64,000 nt of DNA, taken from positions 248,001 to 312,000 of the forward strand of contig NZ_QHLJ01000001.1 in the NCBI RefSeq assembly GCF_006864365.1, written 5' to 3'. A program made the position numbers and the translations under genes. The notes under the pieces were generated by a model that did no database searches, was not told where the DNA came from, and saw only the letters and a list, made by a program, of their open reading frames with translations. Shown here piece after piece: positions 46,638 through 55,484 of this stretch (positions are counted from its first letter, which is position 1; every line of letters begins with the position of its first letter). This DNA is from Campylobacter sp. MIT 99-7217. Its GTDB lineage: Bacteria > Campylobacterota > Campylobacteria > Campylobacterales > Campylobacteraceae.

Positions 46638-47701
46638 TGGGCGTTTTAAGCATAGTAAAAGCAGGCGTAGTAAGCGGTGAAGAGCTAAATAAGCTCTACG
46701 CTTATGCCAAAAGCGAAGGCTTTGCGATACCTGCTGTGAATGTGGTCGGTACAAATTCTATCAATGCGGTTTTAGAAAGTGCTAAAAAGGTTAATTCGCC
46801 TGTTATCATTCAGTTTTCAAATGGTGGGGCGAAATTTTATGCAGGGAAAAACTGTGAAAATGCTGAAGTTTTAGGAGCGATAAGCGGTGCAAAGCATGTG
46901 CATACTTTGGCTAAGGCTTATAATGTGCCTGTGATTTTACATACCGATCATGCCGCAAGAAAGCTTTTGCCTTGGATCGATGCTTTGATCTTAGCAAATG
47001 CTGAGCATAAAAAGATAAGCGGACAAGCCCTTTTTAGCTCTCACATGCTTGATCTTAGTGAGGAAAGCTTGGAAGAAAATTTAAGCACTTGCGAAATTTA
47101 TCTTAAAAAGCTTAGCGAACTTGGGATTTGTCTTGAGCTTGAGCTTGGTTGCACGGGTGGTGAAGAAGATGGCGTGGATAATACAAGCATTGACAATGCC
47201 AAACTTTACACTCAGCCTGAAGATGTAGCCCTTGCTTATGAAAGATTGATGAAAATCAGTGATAAATTTTCAGTTGCCGCAAGTTTTGGAAATGTGCATG
47301 GTGTTTATAAGCCCGGAAATGTGAGCTTGCAGCCTGAAATTCTTAAAAATTCACAAAAATTTGTTAAAGATAAATTTAAGCTTAATGATGAAAAACCTAT
47401 AAATTTTGTTTTTCATGGTGGAAGCGGAAGCGAGCTAAAAGATATCAAAGATGCTGTGAGTTATGGCGTCATTAAAATGAATATCGACACAGACACGCAA
47501 TGGGCATTTTGGGACGGCGTTCGTGGCTATGAAGCTAAAAATAAGGCTTATTTACAAGGACAAATTGGCAATCCTGAGGGCGATGACAAGCCAAATAAAA
47601 AATACTATGATCCTCGTGTGTGGCTTAGAGCAGGCGAAGAAAGCATGATAAAAAGACTTGAGATCGCTTTTGAGAATTTAAACTGCGTGGGAAGAAATTA
47701 A
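46637..47701 (+). CDS. fba: Fructose-bisphosphate aldolase, class II
   Basis: The 354-residue zinc enzyme has the metal ligands in ILHTDHAARKLL and HGGSGS, with FGNVHGVYKPGNV and INIDTDTQWAFWDGVR-type segments of class II aldolases. It splits fructose-1,6-bisphosphate in gluconeogenesis/glycolysis. The ATG overlaps the last base of the PEB4 stop codon, so translation is coupled. Confidence 0.96.
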   Translation: MGVLSIVKAGVVSGEELNKLYAYAKSEGFAIPAVNVVGTNSINAVLESAKKVNSPVIIQFSNGGAKFYAGKNCENAEVLGAISGAKHVHTLAKAYNVPVILHTDHAARKLLPWIDALILANAEHKKISGQALFSSHMLDLSEESLEENLSTCEIYLKKLSELGICLELELGCTGGEEDGVDNTSIDNAKLYTQPEDVALAYERLMKISDKFSVAASFGNVHGVYKPGNVSLQPEILKNSQKFVKDKFKLNDEKPINFVFHGGSGSELKDIKDAVSYGVIKMNIDTDTQWAFWDGVRGYEAKNKAYLQGQIGNPEGDDKPNKKYYDPRVWLRAGEESMIKRLEIAFENLNCVGRN

Positions 47702-47720
47702 ATATTTTATAGGATAAAAA

Positions 47721-49046
47721 ATGCAAAATGAAAATAAAGAAATTGCTGAATTGATTTTACCTGAAATCAAGGAACGCAAGGGCTTTTTAGTTTATGTAAA
47801 AATCGTTTTTATCCCTATACTTTTATATATTTTTGTATTACTTGGATATTTGGGGCAACTTGATTTAAGGGTTGAAAGTCATACTCTTTTTATGATGGGG
47901 ATCATACTTTTCATCGCTTTAATTTTTGCAAGACATAATGCAGAATATGCCTCAAATATCTTCGAACAACAAAAAAATGAATTTAAGCAAGCTCTTAAAA
48001 AATATATTATGAAAAACTTTCTTACTATAGGCAATGAAACAAAATGTAATGCAAGTTTTGATGAGTTTGCTTATAGTTATATCAAGGGTGCAAGAAATGA
48101 GAATTTTGCCTCCATAGCTACAAGTATCTTTCCAATGCTTGGAATTTTAGGAACTTTTGTGAGTATTGCTATTTCTATGCCTGATTTTAGTTCTAATGAT
48201 AGTCTTATGCTAGAACAAGAAATTTCACAGCTTTTAGGTGGTGTGGCAACAGCTTTTTATGTTTCTATTTATGGGATATTCTTAGCTTTATGGTGGATGT
48301 TTTTTGAAAAATTTGGCAAGAGCAAAATTCAAAGATTGATAACAAGACAAAAAATTTCAACAAGTGGCTTTTTTTGGACTAAGGAAGAGATGGATCATAA
48401 ATACTTATCCTTAAGCTTGAAGCATTTTGAAAAAATCGGTGTGATTTTTGATCAGGTAAGTAATGAGGATTTTTTCAAAGAGCTTGATTATAGTATAGAG
48501 CGTAAATTTGGACTTTTTCAAGAAATGCTTAGTGTTGAAGAAAAATCAATAAAACTTAGTAGCGAGCATATCAAGCAGACTATGAGCGAACTAACTAGAG
48601 CTCATAGGACTCAAAAAGATTTAAGCAAGGTTTATCTTGAAATGACTAATGCCATAGGTTTGCTTAATCAAAATCTAAGAGATATAAGCACGAGAATGAG
48701 CGAACAATACAACCGCTTGCTTGATGTAAGTAACGAAAAAACCCAGCATCTTGACAGAACCCTAAGTAGTCTTGATGAGCGTATAGATGTCTTTAAGCGA
48801 AGTTTTGAGCATTATCAAAATTCTATGCTTGAAAATCAAGAAAAAGTCTTTATTGGTTTTAAAAATAGTCTTTTGCAAGGCATGAGAGAATTTAAAGATG
48901 TTTATGAAGAAGAACGCAATATTGATGACAAAATAGCGATGATGAGTCAAATGAAAGCTGAAATTCAAGAAATAGATCAAGAAGCAAGTGGGGTTATCGC
49001 TAAACTTTCAAAAGAGGATAATTCTTTAGCGAAAAATGAAATATAA
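47721..49046 (+). CDS. MotA/TolQ/ExbB-like membrane protein with a long coiled-coil tail
   Basis: The 441-residue protein has four membrane helices (about 24-45, 56-74, 130-150 and 168-195). FPMLGILGTFVSIA and GGVATAFYVSIYG resemble the conserved third and fourth helices of MotA/ExbB/TolQ. About 240 residues of charged coiled coil follow and extend away from the membrane on the cytoplasmic side. The gene overlaps the next by 11 bases. Together they resemble the stator-type pair of ZorA/ZorB or a MotAB-like channel. No flagellar or defence genes are adjacent. Confidence 0.72.
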   Translation: MQNENKEIAELILPEIKERKGFLVYVKIVFIPILLYIFVLLGYLGQLDLRVESHTLFMMGIILFIALIFARHNAEYASNIFEQQKNEFKQALKKYIMKNFLTIGNETKCNASFDEFAYSYIKGARNENFASIATSIFPMLGILGTFVSIAISMPDFSSNDSLMLEQEISQLLGGVATAFYVSIYGIFLALWWMFFEKFGKSKIQRLITRQKISTSGFFWTKEEMDHKYLSLSLKHFEKIGVIFDQVSNEDFFKELDYSIERKFGLFQEMLSVEEKSIKLSSEHIKQTMSELTRAHRTQKDLSKVYLEMTNAIGLLNQNLRDISTRMSEQYNRLLDVSNEKTQHLDRTLSSLDERIDVFKRSFEHYQNSMLENQEKVFIGFKNSLLQGMREFKDVYEEERNIDDKIAMMSQMKAEIQEIDQEASGVIAKLSKEDNSLAKNEI

Positions 49047-49998
49047 AAATAATCCAGAAAAAAACGATAATTTTTACATTGTTTATGCTGACTTGATGGC
49101 TGGGCTTTTGTTTGTTTTTTTGCTTATCATTGGTGCTGTCGTGATCAAATACACTTTTGCTCAAGATGATCTTAAGCAAAGTAAAGAAAGCCTTGCTAGA
49201 CAAAGTAAGAGTCTAGAGGAAAGCAAACAAGAGCTTAGAGATAAAGAAAAGATACTTTATGAACTAGGTTTAAGATTGAGTGCTACTTCTAATGAGCTTT
49301 TGAGTATGAATGAGCAAAAGAAAATGCTTGAAGCTAATGTAAGTTCTTATCAAGAACTTAGTAAAAATTTAAGTCAAAATTTAGATGATAGAGATAAACA
49401 AATGCTCATTTTACTTGCACAATTAAGTGCAAAAGAAGAAGAAGTGGATATCTTGAATCAAAAATATGAAAATATCAGGATCAAGATCGAAAATTTAGAG
49501 TCTTTACGATCAAGAATGATTGAGCAATTAAAACTAAATCTTGAAGCAAATGTAAGCATAGATTCTAGAACAGGGGCGATTTCTTTGCCGTCTGAAGTGC
49601 TTTTTGATAGAGGCTCTTTTGTTTTAAAAGAGGAAGCAAAAGAAAATTTAAGACAGATTTTAAATCAATACCTAAGTGCGATTTTAAATAATAATGAAAT
49701 TTTATCAAATATAGAAAATATCACTATTGAAGGGCATACAGATTCAGATGGTTCTTATATGTATAATTTGGATTTGTCCCAAAAAAGAGCCTATGAGGTG
49801 ATGAGTTTTATCTATTCTTTTTATAAAGATCCAAAACTTCAAAAATATTTGCTTGCAAGTGGGAGAAGTTTCTCAGATCCTATTTTAATCGGCGGAAAAG
49901 AAAATAAAGAAAGAAGTCGTCGCATAGAGATCAAATTTAATATCTCAAATGAGGCAACGATCAAAGAAGCCTTGCAATTATTTAATGAAAATAAGTAA
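49036..49998 (+). CDS. OmpA-domain protein, MotB/ZorB-like, partner of the preceding protein
   Basis: The 320-residue protein has one N-terminal membrane helix with an Asp (YADLMAGLLFVFLL, Asp19), where the proton-carrying Asp of MotB-like proteins lies. A coiled coil (about 50-160) follows, then an OmpA peptidoglycan-binding domain: LPSEVLFDRGSFVL, IEGHTDSDGSY, LDLSQKRAYEV and ERSRRIEIKF. It is translationally coupled to the MotA-like gene. The pair suggests an ion-driven machine fixed to the cell wall. The physiological role is unknown. Confidence 0.75.
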   Translation: MKYKNNPEKNDNFYIVYADLMAGLLFVFLLIIGAVVIKYTFAQDDLKQSKESLARQSKSLEESKQELRDKEKILYELGLRLSATSNELLSMNEQKKMLEANVSSYQELSKNLSQNLDDRDKQMLILLAQLSAKEEEVDILNQKYENIRIKIENLESLRSRMIEQLKLNLEANVSIDSRTGAISLPSEVLFDRGSFVLKEEAKENLRQILNQYLSAILNNNEILSNIENITIEGHTDSDGSYMYNLDLSQKRAYEVMSFIYSFYKDPKLQKYLLASGRSFSDPILIGGKENKERSRRIEIKFNISNEATIKEALQLFNENK

Positions 49999-50860
49999 GA
50001 TAGATCCCTTTTGTCTTCTTGGCTTTGATTTTTTTGTTAAAAGAGATGATTTAATCAGCGAGCAAATTAACGGCAACAAAGCACGCAAGCTTGCCTTTTA
50101 TCTTAAACAAAACTATCCTTCAAATCAGCGTTTTATAAGCTTTGGAGGTTCTCAAAGTAATGCTTTGGTTGCTCTAAGTGCTTTTACTTTTCAAAGAGCT
50201 TATAAGCTTATTTTTGTTTGTGAAAAAATTTCATCTTTTTTAAAGCAAAATCCGTGTGCAAACTACGCACAAGCTCTTAAAAATAAGGCTTGGATCTTAG
50301 AAAATTTAGACTTTGAAAGCTCTAAACAAATGGCTTTAAATTTATGTAAAAAAGGAGACATTTTTATCCCTCAAGGTTTTGCTTGTAAGGAAGCCGAGCT
50401 TGGATACAAGGAGCTTGCAAATGAAATTTTATCTCAAGAAAAGGCTTTAGGGCTTAAATTTGACATTTTTTTACCCTCAGGCACAGGAACTTCAGCACTT
50501 TTTCTAGCAAAAAATTTAAGAAATCATCAAATTTATACTTGTGCTTGCGTGGGCGATGAGGAGTATTTGAGGACACAAATAAAAGAACTTGATCCGCAAT
50601 TTGATTTTTCAAATTTGTGTATTTTAAATTTGCCCAAAAAATTTCACTTTGCTAAGCCTTATAAAGAGCTTTTTGAAATTTATAAAGAAGCTAAAAATGC
50701 GGGGCTTGAGTTTGATTTGCTTTATGATAGTGTGGGCTTGCTTTGCGTTTTGGCTCATCAAAAAGGCTTTAAAAAGCCTCTTTTATACATACATCAAGGC
50801 GGAGTAGCTGGCAATGAAAGCATGCTTCAAAGATATAAATTTGAAAAAAATTTGTTATAA
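49985..50860 (+). CDS. PLP-dependent 1-aminocyclopropane-1-carboxylate deaminase/D-cysteine desulfhydrase-like protein
   Basis: The 291-residue protein has the family lysine motif GNKARKLAF (Lys32 likely binds PLP), FGGSQSNA, FLPSGTGTSALF and a C-terminal YIHQGGVAGNESML. This is the ACC deaminase/D-cysteine desulfhydrase fold. Which substrate is used cannot be seen. The ATG at 49985 overlaps the OmpA-domain gene by 14 bases. A farther in-frame ATG at 49949 lies deeper inside that gene. Confidence 0.8.
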   Translation: MKISKIDPFCLLGFDFFVKRDDLISEQINGNKARKLAFYLKQNYPSNQRFISFGGSQSNALVALSAFTFQRAYKLIFVCEKISSFLKQNPCANYAQALKNKAWILENLDFESSKQMALNLCKKGDIFIPQGFACKEAELGYKELANEILSQEKALGLKFDIFLPSGTGTSALFLAKNLRNHQIYTCACVGDEEYLRTQIKELDPQFDFSNLCILNLPKKFHFAKPYKELFEIYKEAKNAGLEFDLLYDSVGLLCVLAHQKGFKKPLLYIHQGGVAGNESMLQRYKFEKNLL

Positions 50861-50887
50861 TGTTTCAATCTATTTTAAAGGATTTTT

Positions 50888-52060
50888 ATGCGTAAGGTAT
50901 TGATTTTTGGGTGTTTTATAATTCTTTTTTTTACAGCTTGTGAAAAAAGAGAAAATACCAAGCTAGATGAAAAAGAAGTAGGGCAGGAACAAAATATAAG
51001 CCAAAATGAAGAGCAAGAAAGAGGGCATACTTTTAATTATTTGAAATTTCAAAGCAAGGATAATATCTACATTAGTTTACAAGGTGGTTGTAAGGAGCTT
51101 GAAGAGATTAAAGCTCTGCCTAGCAATGCTCATATTTTATGTCCTAAGTTAAGCCTTGAAATGCTAGATGATAATAAAAATCCAAGATATAAAAAGCTCA
51201 GCGGTGCAAAGGTTTTTTTAGATGAGGATAAAAAACATGTATTTGAGTTTGAGGATAAGGATTTTATTTATACCTTAAATGTAAAACAAATCACAGCCCT
51301 ACACAAAAAAAGTCAAACTGCACTTTCTCAAGATTTGGAGTTAAATGCTGATATTCAGATCGATGCTTTAACACAAGAAGAAAATAAAAATTTCACAGAT
51401 GATATCTTTTATTTTAGCCAAGATGATGAAAATTTTGCTTATTATGATGATAGCTCTAAGCTGAGTTTTAAGCCTATTAAATTTAGTCAGACCTATGTTT
51501 TAACTCCTGAATTATTTGAATTTTATGAAAATGATGATAAAAAGTGGTTTAGTCGTTTTTATCAATATGCATTTGATGAACATGATGGAGTATATTCAGA
51601 TTATAACATGTTTTTAAAACGGAATGAGGAAGGCTTTAGCTGGTGTATTCAAGATACCAAAGATCAAGGTTGTTTTTTTATCCAAAGGATTAAAGAGCTT
51701 GAAAATGGACTTGTGTTTGAGTTTGCTGATTCTTACTTAGGGCAATTTAATGGAGGCTTTTTGGTAGAATCCTTTTTAGATGAGGATAAAAGTGTGATTT
51801 ATAGCTGGAAGTTTTATTTTCAAGATATTTTGGGGATATATTTTAATGATGATTTTTTTGAGGACAGCAACGGGTTAAATTTCATAGAAAGAGAAAGTTT
51901 TATTTATCCTAAGTCTAGTGATGATCTTGATGCAGTGGTTTTAAAAAAGACAAAGATTTTTAACGAGATCTTAAGACTTTCTGGCTTTTGTGCTAGTGGC
52001 AATACACAGCATGAGGGATATGATGAAATTTGTCAAGTGGAGGAGCTAGATGAGGATTAG
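50888..52060 (+). CDS. Unrecognised acidic lipoprotein
   Basis: The 390-residue precursor has a signal peptide and lipobox FFTAC with Cys18, followed by a charged linker. The mature protein is very acidic, with repeated D/E-rich strands (EDKDFIYTL, SQDDENFAYYDD), and has many aromatic residues. It contains a few cysteines. I recognise no domain. AAAGGATTTTT precedes the ATG. Its stop overlaps the start of the thioesterase gene by 11 bases. Confidence 0.6.
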   Translation: MRKVLIFGCFIILFFTACEKRENTKLDEKEVGQEQNISQNEEQERGHTFNYLKFQSKDNIYISLQGGCKELEEIKALPSNAHILCPKLSLEMLDDNKNPRYKKLSGAKVFLDEDKKHVFEFEDKDFIYTLNVKQITALHKKSQTALSQDLELNADIQIDALTQEENKNFTDDIFYFSQDDENFAYYDDSSKLSFKPIKFSQTYVLTPELFEFYENDDKKWFSRFYQYAFDEHDGVYSDYNMFLKRNEEGFSWCIQDTKDQGCFFIQRIKELENGLVFEFADSYLGQFNGGFLVESFLDEDKSVIYSWKFYFQDILGIYFNDDFFEDSNGLNFIERESFIYPKSSDDLDAVVLKKTKIFNEILRLSGFCASGNTQHEGYDEICQVEELDED

Positions 52061-52439
52061 AGTGTATTATGAGGATACTGATGCAGGTGGGGTTGTTTAT
52101 CATAGTAATTATTTGAAATTTTGCGAGCGAGCAAGAAGCGAGCTTTTTTTTGGCAAAGAGCCTAATATCTTTGATAAGGATAAGGGGCATTTTTTGCTTG
52201 CAAAGGCAAATTGTAACTTTTTAAAGCCTGCCGTGCTTGGAGATATGCTTGAACTTAGACATGAGCTTTTAGAATTTAAGCACGCTAGTCTTATTTTGCG
52301 TCAAGAAATTTACAAAGAGGAGACTAAAATATTTTCAGCTGATTTTACCTTAGTTTATGTGCAAAGTTTAAAACCAGCTGTGATAAGCGATGAGATAAAA
52401 GAGCTTTTCTTAAATGCTTTTAAAACTCCTCAAAGCTAA
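52050..52439 (+). CDS. Acyl-CoA thioesterase, YbgC family
   Basis: The 129-residue protein has the hotdog signature VYYEDTDAGGVVYHSNYLKF with catalytic Asp11 and His18, and CERARSEL, as in YbgC of the Tol-Pal locus. It hydrolyses acyl thioesters in the cytoplasm. Its start lies inside the end of the preceding lipoprotein gene. No tol genes are adjacent. Its 3' end converges on the next gene with a 20-base overlap. Confidence 0.87.
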   Translation: MRIRVYYEDTDAGGVVYHSNYLKFCERARSELFFGKEPNIFDKDKGHFLLAKANCNFLKPAVLGDMLELRHELLEFKHASLILRQEIYKEETKIFSADFTLVYVQSLKPAVISDEIKELFLNAFKTPQS

Positions 52440-53466
52440 AATCTAGAGCTTTCATTAAATTTACATTATAGATGACTTGAGAGTTTTTGATATTTTCTTT
52501 AAAAATTCTTGAAGCCTTTGGATTTAAAAGCTTGGTGTAAAAATAATCAAGTCCAACACTAGTTGCATAAGCTACCCAGTTATAATCGATGCTTTGCAAA
52601 AACATCTCGTTGATATAAGATAGATTTTTATCCTTGTTTGAAATAGAATTTGCAATAATCATTTTCCTTCTATCATTGGCTTGAGTAAGCTTAAGTATGG
52701 TTGGATTATAGCCTATTTGAGTAAGCAAGATTGCATGAGGGTGCATTTCATTGGCTCTAAGCTGAGAAGCAAGGATAGAACTTGTTACTATAGGTGTGTT
52801 TAAAAAGACACTTGCGTTACTTAAAGAGCCTTGAGAGCGGATAAGTCTTGCGAAATTTACCTTTTCTCCAGTTGTGTTGTATGCTCTTACACTACCTTCT
52901 TGGCTTAATTCTTTTACCCTTCTTTCTAGATTACTTGAAAGAGCAGAATTATCAGAAAATATTGCTATATTTGAGTTTGATTGCTCTAAGAGCTTTTTGA
53001 TCTGCTCATCATAGTCTATCCTTCCAAAGTATATATTTGAAGATGTGATTTGTGTATCATTTTTGTGCAGGGTTGGTATAAAAACAACGATATCACTAGG
53101 CATATTTTTAGCTATAAAATTCCCACCTTTTAGGGTTGTAGCAGCGATAACGAAGCCAAAATTTTGCTCATCAATTTCTTGAATAGCTTTCATAAGGGAA
53201 GAGTTTTCTTCATTTTGCGTTAAAAAGACCTTTATATCAAGTTTAGCATTTTGTCTAAAAATATAAGCAAAACTCGAGTTAATAACTGTATTTGAGTATC
53301 CTTTGATCACTTTTTGAGGGATAATAATAGCAATTTTATCATAAGTTCTTTTAGAGCTTGAACTCGCATTTAAATCTGTTATCTTTGCAGAAGTTTTAGT
53401 GCCAATATTTAAAGAACAACCAGCAATATATAAACACAGTGCAATAAGAAAAAATATATGTTTCAT
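52420..53466 (-). CDS. Lipoprotein with a periplasmic-binding-like outline
   Basis: The 348-residue precursor has a lipobox IAGC (Cys17). The mature part is strand/helix-alternating (KIAIIIPQKVIKGYSNTVINSSFAY, NIAIFSDNSAL, AILLTQIGYNPT), like type I periplasmic-binding folds or LpoA/LppC-type lipoproteins. No ligand residues can be named. Its start overlaps the end of the UDG-like gene by 4 bases, so the two are co-translated. The function is unknown. Confidence 0.6.
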   Translation of the reverse strand: MKHIFFLIALCLYIAGCSLNIGTKTSAKITDLNASSSSKRTYDKIAIIIPQKVIKGYSNTVINSSFAYIFRQNAKLDIKVFLTQNEENSSLMKAIQEIDEQNFGFVIAATTLKGGNFIAKNMPSDIVVFIPTLHKNDTQITSSNIYFGRIDYDEQIKKLLEQSNSNIAIFSDNSALSSNLERRVKELSQEGSVRAYNTTGEKVNFARLIRSQGSLSNASVFLNTPIVTSSILASQLRANEMHPHAILLTQIGYNPTILKLTQANDRRKMIIANSISNKDKNLSYINEMFLQSIDYNWVAYATSVGLDYFYTKLLNPKASRIFKENIKNSQVIYNVNLMKALDFSFEEF

Positions 53467-54077
53467 AATAATCCTTTTATTTTTTGTAAATCAGCAAGAA
53501 AATCTTGCTTAAAACTTGGATTTTTAGCTATGAAATCCAAATCAAAAGTACTCATTATCCAAGAGTTTTTATAAGAAAAAAGCTCTCCTCTTAATAAGGA
53601 AAAATCCTTAAAACCCAAGCATTCAAAGGAATTTTGTCCCAAGATGAGTACAACCTTAGGGCAAAGTAAATAAAACTCATTGAACCAGTAGGGTAAACAT
53701 TGTTTCAAAGCAAAATCATCATTTTTATTTGCACTAAAACATTTTAAAACATAGCTCATATAATATTCTTCTTCATGCAAGAAGAGGCTTTCTTTAAGCA
53801 TTGTTTTTAAATTCAAGCCCTTATTTGAGTTTAAAATCACTCCACTATCATTTTCGCTTTTTGAGATGAAACTATCTACTATCATGAGCTTGCAAGGTTT
53901 TTTCATCTTATCAAGAACGCTACATTTTCGTTTTTTAGACAAGGTGCAAAGACTGCAATTTGCAATTTGAGCTTTCAACTGATAAAAATCAAGATCTTCA
54001 TTTTGAAAGCTTAAATGACTATCTATAAACTCATAACCAAAAGCTTTAAGATAATATAAACCTCTAATTTTACTCAT
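53463..54077 (-). CDS. Uracil-DNA glycosylase superfamily-like protein with a degenerate active site
   Basis: The 204-residue protein has a Cys cluster (Cys41, 44, 52, 62) and the fold pattern of family 4/5 UDGs. The segment normally reading GEAPG and the following G-x-P-F-V-G are replaced (IVDSFISKSENDSG). A late segment VVLILGQNSFECLG fits the family. The ATG at 54077 overlaps the GNAT stop by 4 bases, and the alternative ATG at 54128 is inside the GNAT gene. Glycosylase activity is doubtful. Confidence 0.65.
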   Translation of the reverse strand: MSKIRGLYYLKAFGYEFIDSHLSFQNEDLDFYQLKAQIANCSLCTLSKKRKCSVLDKMKKPCKLMIVDSFISKSENDSGVILNSNKGLNLKTMLKESLFLHEEEYYMSYVLKCFSANKNDDFALKQCLPYWFNEFYLLCPKVVLILGQNSFECLGFKDFSLLRGELFSYKNSWIMSTFDLDFIAKNPSFKQDFLADLQKIKGLL

Positions 54078-54556
54078 TCTTTGCTTAAAATATCTAAATT
54101 TTCTCCGTCCAAACGATAAGTTCTCCAAATTTTGCTCATATTTTCAGCATTTAATCTTTCATAAAAGCCTATACCCAAATCATTTGAATGAAGACAAACC
54201 CATTCTAATCTCTTAAGCTTTTTTTCTTTACAAATTTGAGCTAAATATCTAAAAACAGCTTTTGCAAAGCCTTTTTTACGGAAATTTTCTCTTATATAAA
54301 GATCTTCTAGATAAAGTCCTCCATGCCCTAAAAAAGAAGAAAAGGTGTAAAAATAAATAGCATAACCTACGGCTTCGCCTTTGTATGTAAGTAAAAGAGC
54401 TTTTGCAAATTTATTTTCAAAAAGATTTTCTTCATAATCTTGCTTGCTTGCACTTAAAACATCTTCCATTTCCTCATAAATAGCTAGCTCTCTTACCATT
54501 TCAAGCATTTTTGGTAAATCTTTTTTTTCAAGTTCTTGAATAACAAATTCTTGCAT
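54074..54556 (-). CDS. GNAT-family N-acetyltransferase
   Basis: The 160-residue protein has the acetyl-CoA motif IRENFRKKGFAKAVFRYLAQI (R/Q-x-x-G-x-A form) and LEDLYI just before it. The late YERLNAE segment follows. The substrate is unknown. AAGGAA precedes the ATG. It heads the minus-strand group with the UDG-like and lipoprotein genes and is divergent from rpmH. Confidence 0.85.
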   Translation of the reverse strand: MQEFVIQELEKKDLPKMLEMVRELAIYEEMEDVLSASKQDYEENLFENKFAKALLLTYKGEAVGYAIYFYTFSSFLGHGGLYLEDLYIRENFRKKGFAKAVFRYLAQICKEKKLKRLEWVCLHSNDLGIGFYERLNAENMSKIWRTYRLDGENLDILSKE

Positions 54557-54718
54557 AGTCTTTCCTTATAAAAATAAAGATATTTTCATAAACCTAAGTT
54601 AGAAATTTAGCGAAAATAAATAAAATTTACACTTAAGTTAAAAGCAATTTTAAGTAAAATTGAGCTAAAATAAGCATTTTATTTTACAAAATTTATACAT
54701 TTAAGAAAGGAATAGAAA

Positions 54719-54853
54719 ATGAAAAGAACTTTTCAACCTCATAATACACCTAAAAAACGCACACACGGCTTTCGTGTTCGTATGAAAAGCAAAAATGGTC
54801 GCAAAGTCATCAATGCAAGAAGAGCTAAAGGAAGAAAAAGATTAGCCGTATAA
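54719..54853 (+). CDS. rpmH: Ribosomal protein L34
   Basis: The 44-residue protein starts [21 protein letters not shown] and ends KRLAV, a near-perfect L34. AAGAAAGGAATAG is upstream. It leads the rpmH–rnpA–yidD–yidC–jag–mnmE run, here away from any replication origin genes. Confidence 0.97.
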   Translation: MKRTFQPHNTPKKRTHGFRVRMKSKNGRKVINARRAKGRKRLAV

Positions 54854-54858
54854 AAAGC

Positions 54859-55167
54859 ATTTGCGATGAAAAGGATTTTTCAAAGCTTTATAAACAGGGC
54901 AAAAGATGGTATTGCGAGGGCATAAATGTGATATTTTTGGAAGCAAATGAACTTAAAATGTCTGTTATAGCCAGCAAAAAAGTGGGTCGTGCAGTAGATA
55001 GAAATAGAGCTAAACGCCTTATGAGAGAGGCTTTTTTTAAGGTTGAAAATCTTATAACTCGTGGTTATTATGTTTTGATTGCTAAGAATGATATTTTAGA
55101 TTTAGATTTTTGTCAGCTTGAAAAAAATTTAAAATGGGGCTTGAGGAGACTTAAATGCCTAGCTTGA
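54859..55167 (+). CDS. rnpA: RNase P protein component, unusual start
   Basis: RnpA binds RNase P RNA for tRNA 5' processing. The protein has SKKVGRAVDRNRAKRLMREAF, the RNA-contact core. The first GTG (54928) would give only 79 residues. Conserved N-terminal sequence (DFSKLYKQGKRWYCEG) is encoded upstream in the same frame, but no ATG, GTG or TTG precedes it. ATT codons occur at 54859 and 54841. An ATG at 54866 is one frame off, and one more A in the AAAA run after it would join it to the RnpA frame. The listed start is the near ATT. Confidence 0.75.
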   Translation: MCDEKDFSKLYKQGKRWYCEGINVIFLEANELKMSVIASKKVGRAVDRNRAKRLMREAFFKVENLITRGYYVLIAKNDILDLDFCQLEKNLKWGLRRLKCLA

Positions 55168-55484
55168 TGATTAGGATATATCAAAAATTTATCAGTCCGC
55201 TAAAACCTGCTTGTTGTCGCTTTTATCCAAGTTGTTCTGAGTATGCCCTATGGCAGTTTCAAAGGAATAATTTTTTTCTCGCATTTATTTTGAGTTTTTA
55301 TAGGATATTGCGTTGCAATCCCTACAATAAAGGTGGCTTTGATTATCCTAAAATTTACAAAAAAATACAGATAGACAAAGCAAATTTAAAGGCATCTCAA
55401 TTTTTAAAAATTAGTTTTTTTTATATCCCATGTGGAAAAAATCAGTTTTATCTTGTGAAAAAATTAAAGGAAAATCGTGAATAA
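55155..55484 (+). CDS. yidD: Membrane protein insertion efficiency factor YidD
   Basis: The 109-residue protein has an N-terminal amphipathic helix and the Cys motif CCRFYPSCSEYALW (Cys-x-x-x-x-x-Cys) with the later RCNPYNKGGFDYP, diagnostic of YidD. It assists YidC at the inner membrane. It overlaps rnpA by 13 bases and yidC by 8. The C-terminal tail (about 75-109) is longer than in the E. coli protein. Confidence 0.92.
   Translation: MPSLMIRIYQKFISPLKPACCRFYPSCSEYALWQFQRNNFFLAFILSFYRILRCNPYNKGGFDYPKIYKKIQIDKANLKASQFLKISFFYIPCGKNQFYLVKKLKENRE

Noticed and set aside
47721-49998. Calling the MotA/OmpA pair a Zorya defence system
   Set aside because: No helicase or nuclease partner genes are next to it and the setting is housekeeping. 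Only the architecture matches.
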